From Bursaphelenchus xylophilus (Eukaryota; Nematoda; Chromadorea; Rhabditida; Aphelenchoididae), in assembly GCA_904066235.2 (NCBI GenBank), contig CAJFCV020000002.1, positions 8,184,001 to 8,248,000 on the forward strand: a stretch of 64,000 nucleotides of DNA, read 5' to 3'. Numbering within the stretch: position 1 is the stretch's first letter; every line of letters starts with the position of its first letter. Under the pieces are notes generated by a model. It had not been told where the DNA came from and ran no database searches. It was given only the letters and a program-made list of their open reading frames with translations. The translations under genes and the position numbers were made by a program. Of this stretch, positions 58,619 to 64,000 are shown one piece after another.

Positions 58619-60070
58619 ACAACTCGGTGACGGAGTTGGCTTCGACTGGACATCTTTTGATGTTGCTCATGGCCTCAACTTCGCGTTCTACACAAACTCG
58701 GTTATTATTCTCTTAATAACTCTCTCCACCAACCCCTCCTGTTCATACGACCCCATGCCCGACTGATCGTCTCGTTTCGTTTCCAGCCCCCAATGTATTT
58801 GTAAATAATGTTAATTCTACCGGGGATTCAGCAGCAAAACCAAAGCCACCAAAGACGGGAAAGCAGCAGTGGCCCAAAAATGTCGCCGGATAATAATTTC
58901 TTCTTGTTAAATAATCGCTTCAAACTTGCGGGTGAAAATAAACGATTCGAACGGTTTTTCTATATTCATTGGGTTTTCTTGAGTTTCATCTTATACTTGA
59001 ACGATAGCGCGTTCAGTTATCAAAAAACAACCTTTTTCGATGAGAATCCAATTATGAAGCTCATAAACGGACTTCATATCAATTACAAAGCGGATTTGAA
59101 ACAATCCGGTAATCAAAAATGGGGGAAACCCGTCCAGCGTTTGGAAAAAGAAACGTTATCGGCAGACATCTTGTTTTGCGGGCGGTTTCACTTATCCTGG
59201 ATGGGAACCGGTTCCCCCTCGGCGCTCGGTTTCTGTTTATCACGCAACTGATAAGCTGATTAGCCGTTTCGAACGTAAGGATTTATCGAACAATACATGG
59301 GAGTAATGAAAAATTAAAAAGAAAAGGAATGAGTGGAGGGATGGATGAACTGAAACGAAAATTAGGGAAAATAACCTGTATGAGAAATTATGAAGTATGA
59401 ATCATTTGGATGGTGTCTTGAATTTCCTGGTAAACCCGCCAAATGGCTAGCCAAAGGTTCTTTTGGCCGGAGATCTCAAAAACGGCTCACCAGACAGTCG
59501 TAGCCGACTCACATACATAAGATTTTTAGGTCAGTTCAATGCATTGGCAAGAGAGTTATTAAATTTGAGGGCCAGTCGAGCTCTTTGACGAGAAAATGAA
59601 ACGCTACAGTGACTTCCGATGTGTGACGTACGCAATCAAAAAAAATCAGTGTTTTCAAGAGGAAGAAGACTTATCTGATGGAATCGGAGATTGCAACTTC
59701 CTCCCTAACTCATATTAAAAGTCAATTTAAGGCAAAAGCATTTGACGGAATTAGCAAAATATATTTTCACCTTATTTATCACTCCGTCGGAAAAATTACA
59801 CGATCAAGAAGGCGCAACGTCATAGCTTTGCGATAGCAAGCCGCGGCTAGGGATTTAGTGCGCAACTGCGGCGAGGCTTGATATTTTGGTGCGACAAAAC
59901 CACATTATTTTCCCGACAGATTGATATCAACGGAGATTTCAGTCTAAAAAAATAAGGAATCGGCAAAATCAACCAAGAATTCAATATCAACAAAAACAAA
60001 ACAAATTTTCCAATAACTACTTTACTTCAACAACATATTATTTACAAACTATGTACAAAATAAATACCAT
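58619..60070. other. Intergenic, nothing specific
   Basis: About 1.45 kb between the collagen stop and the kinase stop. Frames extending past the collagen (to 58766) and at 58808-59251 are composition artefacts or domain-free. No repeat was identified. Confidence 0.5.
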
Positions 60071-62049
60071 TCACTCCTGTAACGCAACAACAATTTCAGA
60101 GAAGGCCGGTCGTTTTAATCGATCTTCCACGGACGCCAAGGATCCCCAATGCAAAAGCTTTCGGAATACTGCTTCTTGAGGGGCTAAATCGAACAAAATT
60201 ATTGTCCAAACACAACAAAAAAATCTTACATTCTCTCGTGACAGCTACTCTTCTATCTGCAAGTTCTTTTATCAACTCCTCTTCAAAGTTTGACCGCCTT
60301 CTTAATTCATGACATCGTTTGGCGACAAAACTGACTAATCCATGAGGTTCTCGGTTGTCCGAATAGGCGCGTTGGCCTAAAATTTCGACATGAATATTCA
60401 GCATTACCTAACAAAAAATTGATTACAAAAAGAAAAGATTATGTATTACCTGTCGCGACTTCTAAAAGAACAACTCCGAAACTGTAGACATCCAACTTGG
60501 TGGTCAGGATCTTGCTGTAAATACTCTTATATGTGCAACCATATTTTCATACATCACAAAAATTACTAATTCAATAAGTCATCACTAACATAAAAACCTC
60601 TCTAACCTCCTCGTAAACTCCGGCGGCAGATAAGCCAAGGTTCCCTTGATGTGTGACGCAATCATTGGTGATTTATCATCAGCATCCAGCTCCACCTGGC
60701 CATCTCTGCTTAATCCAAAGTCTCCCAATTTTGGTTCCAAATGTTTGTCCAACAAAATATTCGCGCATTTCACGTCTCCATGAATGATCGGGGCCGTTCC
60801 AATCGTATGAAGAAAATGGAGTCCCAACGCGGCTCCGACCGATATCGACATCTTTGTCTCCCAGGATAAAGGTGGAGTGTTGTTCTGAAAAAGTTTTTCA
60901 TCAGTTATGCCAAAAATTGTAATACAATACAACGGAAGAGCCATTTTAAGCGTACCCGGCACAAAAGCCTATCCTCCAAAGACCCTCCGGGCATAAACTG
61001 ATACAACAGACAAGGCTCAGGACCGTCCATTGAATAGCCATACAGGGATAAGATGTTATCATGCCGAAGTTTGGAGAGATGCCGTAGTTCTTGCAAACTC
61101 TGTCTTATCCTCTCTTTTTGGTGCTAAAAATCAAACTAAGCGAACAGAAAGCAAATAAACCAACCTCTAATTGCCCTCCTTTCCTCGCTTGAATCCTCTT
61201 TACAGCCACCGGCATATGCTTCCACATTCCTCGGTATACAACTCCGTAACCACCCTTTCCGCAGACATTTTCCACCGCAAAATTGCCCGTCATGTCTTGA
61301 ATGTCCTCGTATTTAATTGCTGGAATTGTATGGAGACCACTAAAGATTTCATTGGAACTTTGAACAGAATCACTGAAAGCACTCAAGTGTAACACACTAA
61401 ATCAACAATTCAAGCTGAAAAATCAACTAGATAGATATAAAATCGCTTCCTTACCCTTCACTAAGCAATAAGGGCTCTATCTGACTAGGAGCTCTTTTCG
61501 AATACACCGTAGATGGCTGGGTATTATCCAACCTATTCACTGGTTCACTTGGTTGTGTAGACCGAGGAGATAACACCGATTTCTCCGTGGACATCGTAAT
61601 GTTGTGGAACTTGGGATCAACTAAGAACATAAGAACGTAATAAATATTACTTACCATAAGGCTTTAAGAGATCTAAACACCGGACGAATTGACAACGGCC
61701 GAAAACTTTAAACAAGTCCAAAACTTTATATCCTTTGCTTCCCCAAACTCGCAGCAGACTCTCGGTTGGCTTTTCCGTCCGTCTGCAGGCTTCAATGTCG
61801 ATGGCTTTGATATCAGGCATGGCCTTAGCTGAAAAATATAATTAAAGGCAGGAAGAGGAAAAAAATATAGAATCCAAGAGAAAACATTGTTCAACAAATA
61901 AGAGATGACTCTAAATTCAAAGAAGAATCAACAAAAGTCTACATACCAATCTCTTCCCACAGATTTCCTCCATCTAATATGTCGCCAAGTCCCCAAACAA
62001 CCTTCGGAGGTAGTTGGAAAACATAAACCGGTGTTATTACCTTCTCCAT
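60071..62049 (-). CDS. pik-1: Pelle/IRAK-type death-domain kinase
   Basis: Nine exons (61947-62049, 61655-61828, 61455-61620, 61165-61372, 60956-61123, 60607-60884, 60450-60514, 60230-60376, 60071-60183) close in frame to 473 residues. A death domain covers about residues 10-95 (VYVFQLPPKVVWGLGDIL, then LRVWGSKGYKVLDLF). A Ser/Thr/Pro-rich linker follows. The kinase domain starts near 180 with GKGGYGVVYRG, the catalytic lysine in VAVKRIQ, catalytic loop HGDVKCANILLD and DFGLSRD; HGD in place of HRD is typical of IRAK/Pelle. It should relay Toll/IL-1-type signals downstream of MyD88/Tube-like adaptors. Two donors are weak (GTTGGT, GTTAGA). It starts 188 bp after CTR2 on the same strand. Confidence 0.92.
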
Positions 62050-62237
62050 AAAACAAATTGATAGAACTCTTCTAAATACAACTATGTACACTATTCTTCA
62101 CCGGTTTCGTAAACTGACTTTACTACAACTGAATTCAAGAGGAATTCCGTAAGAAAAATAAAATAATTTGGGCGCAGCTCGCGTAAAGCTATTTTATACG
62201 ATGAAATGTGTTTTCATTGGAAAATTTATTCGATTTT

Positions 62238-62903
62238 CTAACTGCAACAGCATTGGCCGACTCGAGAATGTTCTTGTGGCGTGAAGAGTGGATTGAGAAT
62301 GAAGAATCCAACAACCTGCCCGATCACAACGGACAAAGCAAGCGGAATATTGTAACTCATGGTGATCAACATCAAAGCGAGCCCGAGGAATTCTTGAGAC
62401 CCATGAAGAAGCGATTGAGCTTGATGGAACTTGTTGAGAAGGACATTTGGAGAGAATCTGAAACGTTTTTATGACTGAATTCAAAATCCTTGTTGCAAAA
62501 ATTCGATTTTTTCGGCCAAAATTTGTCGCTTACGGTCGGAAAGTCTTCGGTTTAGCGCAATTGCAGTCGTCCACGCACCCTTCCGGGTTTGCGTCGTCCT
62601 TGCAGTTGAATACCTGCTATGAAAGTTAGAATCCATTGGATTTTCACTTACCTTTACTCCTCCTGCGTCTTTTCTATACAAAAAAAGTCTTCCAGCTCGT
62701 ATCAATTCGTATAAAACGCCTAAGGCAACGATGGCCAGGCAGGAGAAGACATATTCTAAAAGAAGTATAGCATATGTCGAATGACTTGAAAGATTAAAAA
62801 ACTTACGAACAACATTTTGAGGGACCCATTCCTTGAAAAGAATATATTCCTGGATCCGGAAGTGAAAGGTCATGATCATCATGATATGGTGGGGCATTGG
62901 CAT
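62238..62903 (-). CDS. CTR-family copper transporter 2 with Cys-rich loop
   Basis: Four exons (62807-62903, 62652-62755, 62534-62613, 62238-62457) give 166 residues; an NAG/NAG acceptor could add one Gln. The Met/His-rich start MPMPHHIMMIMTFHF is a copper-binding ectodomain. TM1 begins YVFSCLAIVALGVLYELI. TM2 has the MxxxM selectivity motif (Met123-Met127) and TM3 the GxxxG packing motif (Gly140-Gly144). It imports Cu(I). The loop between TM1 and TM2 holds four cysteines (C-x8-C-x3-C-x-C, residues 71-86) in an acidic context, and the protein ends CCCS. Together these suggest strong cytosolic copper handover sites. The first two introns downstream of exon 1 are short (51 and 38 nt). It lies 134 bp downstream of CTR1. 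Confidence 0.85.
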
Positions 62904-63037
62904 GATTAGGACTGATGTCTAGGCAAATGCTATATGCTAAATCAATTAGACAATGTTTAAACACAACATTTCAGCGGTTTAAATGCCTTTTTTTGCAAAA
63001 TTAGCAGTCGTTTTATGTCATCCTTTATTGTAAACTT

Positions 63038-63531
63038 CTAAAATCCCGCATTAGCTAGCGCTGGATGCCCTGAGCTGTCTGCAATGCTTCTGGCGACAAA
63101 TATGTATTGTCCTAGTCCGGTTCCAAGCAGGATCGCGGCAATTAGCCATAGCGAAAATGTCATCACAACCAACATCAACATGTAGCTGAAGATCAACTGA
63201 ACAAAGAAAAGGGCGGTTTGGAGGAGGTGGGAAGGCCGGGTAAGTCTCGATGAGTAGGTCGAATTTGCCGTACTACAAGTGAGAAGTGATGACAATATTG
63301 ATTCTATTATTATAGCTTACCAGTCTAAATATGCTTTGCGCTCAATTTGTCCGCGGATATGCTTCAGCAATTCGACGAAAAATGCCAGCGAGAACATAAT
63401 TGCGCAAGTTATTGCCATGTCTAAAAAGGAATGCCAAAAAGAAGTTCATACTAACCTCCAGCAGTCTGAACTCTCCAAAATTTGAATAGAACGTCATCGT
63501 TTAGCGTCGTGTGAAAGTATGTCCACATCAT
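63038..63531 (-). CDS. CTR-family copper transporter 1
   Basis: Three exons (63456-63531, 63321-63420, 63038-63272) give 136 residues. The start MMWTYFHTTLNDDVLFKFW matches the Met-rich pre-TM1 region of CTR proteins, but lacks any longer Met-repeat ectodomain. TM1 contains MAITCAIMFSLAFFVELL. TM2 carries MxxxM at Met92-Met96 and TM3 GxxxG at Gly109-Gly113, the hallmarks of the copper-conducting trimer. The ATG follows a TTTCAG acceptor by about 15 bases, fitting spliced-leader addition; an upstream coding exon cannot be excluded. With CTR2 it forms a tandem pair whose intron layout differs, so the duplication is old. Confidence 0.88.
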
Positions 63532-63733
63532 CTTGCCAGACTCTTTCTGAAATTCCGAATGATCAAGTTCAAAGTCAATGGAAGATCCCCAAGGCACTGT
63601 TCTAATCAAGCTTGCACGTCCCCAAAATTCTTTTCAAACAATTTGATAACATTTTTCCCATCTCTTGTCCATGAAAATGATGCACCTCTTTTCGAAAATA
63701 TCAGGCAGTAAATACAAATAAAGATAAGGGGAA

Positions 63734-64000
63734 ATGGCGGAGACCAGCGAACCTTTGGAGGAATCGATTTTGAAAACGAAGTTTAAGGGAAATAATAAGG
63801 TCAAAAATGAGATTTTCTTTGTGTTTGTAATTCCACAGAGATCCTGGGTTTCGATTTTGTGGCTCCTAAAGTTGCGGAAATTAGAAGTTGAAAAATTAAT
63901 CGCGATTTTGGGCAGGGTGATCATAAAGAGTTCATTAATGTGGGCGCAGGAACTTCTACTTTGGCGTCAAGTTTGTGATTAATCACTAATTAAAGCGTTT
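63734..64000 (+). CDS. Possible 5' exon of a gene leaving the window
   Basis: An ATG at 63734 opens MAETSEPLEESILKTKFKGN followed by NK and a possible short intron (GTCAAA...CCACAG, about 63800-63838). The sequence after it does not give a frame I trust. It lies head-to-head with CTR1. It may be the beginning of a gene or chance. Confidence 0.2.

Noticed and set aside
58008..58766. 252-aa and 180-aa plus-strand frames overlapping the collagen
   Set aside because: They are frame-shifted readings of Gly-X-Y repeats, with compositions of Pro/Asp/His or Arg/Thr only.
58808..59251. 147-aa plus-strand frame after the collagen
   Set aside because: No domain, no splice signals, and composition like the flanking intergenic DNA.
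62208..62474. 88-aa plus-strand frame and 96-aa minus-strand frame over the last CTR2 exon
   Set aside because: The third frame encodes TM2 and TM3 of the copper transporter with MxxxM and GxxxG and joins in phase, so the others are shadows.

Overview
The window is nuclear DNA from a nematode. The evidence is a set of nematode-restricted families: a cuticle collagen with a furin-type site, an Sre-type chemosensory receptor, a CPNA-1-like transmembrane copine and an ASABF-like defensin. Many small introns have GTAAG-type donors, and several start codons sit 0-20 bases after a TTTTAG or TTTCAG acceptor, as expected for spliced-leader addition. Two introns are only about 34-38 nt long. The species cannot be named from the sequence; a rhabditid nematode other than Caenorhabditis is my inference.

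Layout. 1-2548: gene-free, with a foldback element. 2549-8721, all minus strand: holocytochrome c synthase, heme A synthase (COX15), a seven-exon amino-acid transporter and an 8-Cys defensin-like peptide, with gaps of 430, 218 and 94 bp. 9030-12416, plus strand: three tandem secreted paralogs with a galectin-like N-domain, a Thr-rich linker and an invariant 8-Cys C-domain. 12462-13695: a terminal-inverted-repeat element. 14408-16557: chemoreceptor. 18150-18609: small secreted helical protein. 18959-23392: CPNA-1-like protein. 25091-26283: zinc alcohol dehydrogenase with three upstream GATA sites. 27152-30778: an unknown protein and a CREB3-type bZIP factor with two possible first exons. 30779-36014: gene-poor, with a complete 447-bp inverted-repeat element. 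36015-39817: PACRG and a tentative 80-aa gene. 40929-43190: BTB-BACK protein. 43338-49766: WDR83, a small unknown gene and a GM130-type golgin. 50130-52790: NDUFA2 and a UDP-glycosyltransferase. 55921-58618: Cu/Zn superoxide dismutase and a cuticle collagen. 60071-63531: Pelle/IRAK kinase preceded by two CTR copper transporters on the same strand.

How the genes fit together. Several products serve metal and heme metabolism: heme A synthesis, heme attachment to cytochrome c, copper import and copper-dependent superoxide dismutation. The heme enzymes are adjacent, and the copper transporters are adjacent to each other. The CTR1-CTR2-kinase run and the heme-enzyme run both look like possible operons. 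At least two interspersed inverted-repeat families (called RepA and RepB here) occupy introns and gene-poor DNA.

Exon boundaries were read by eye from splice motifs and frame continuity. Every multi-exon model with listed exons closes in frame from ATG to stop, but none was tested against transcripts.
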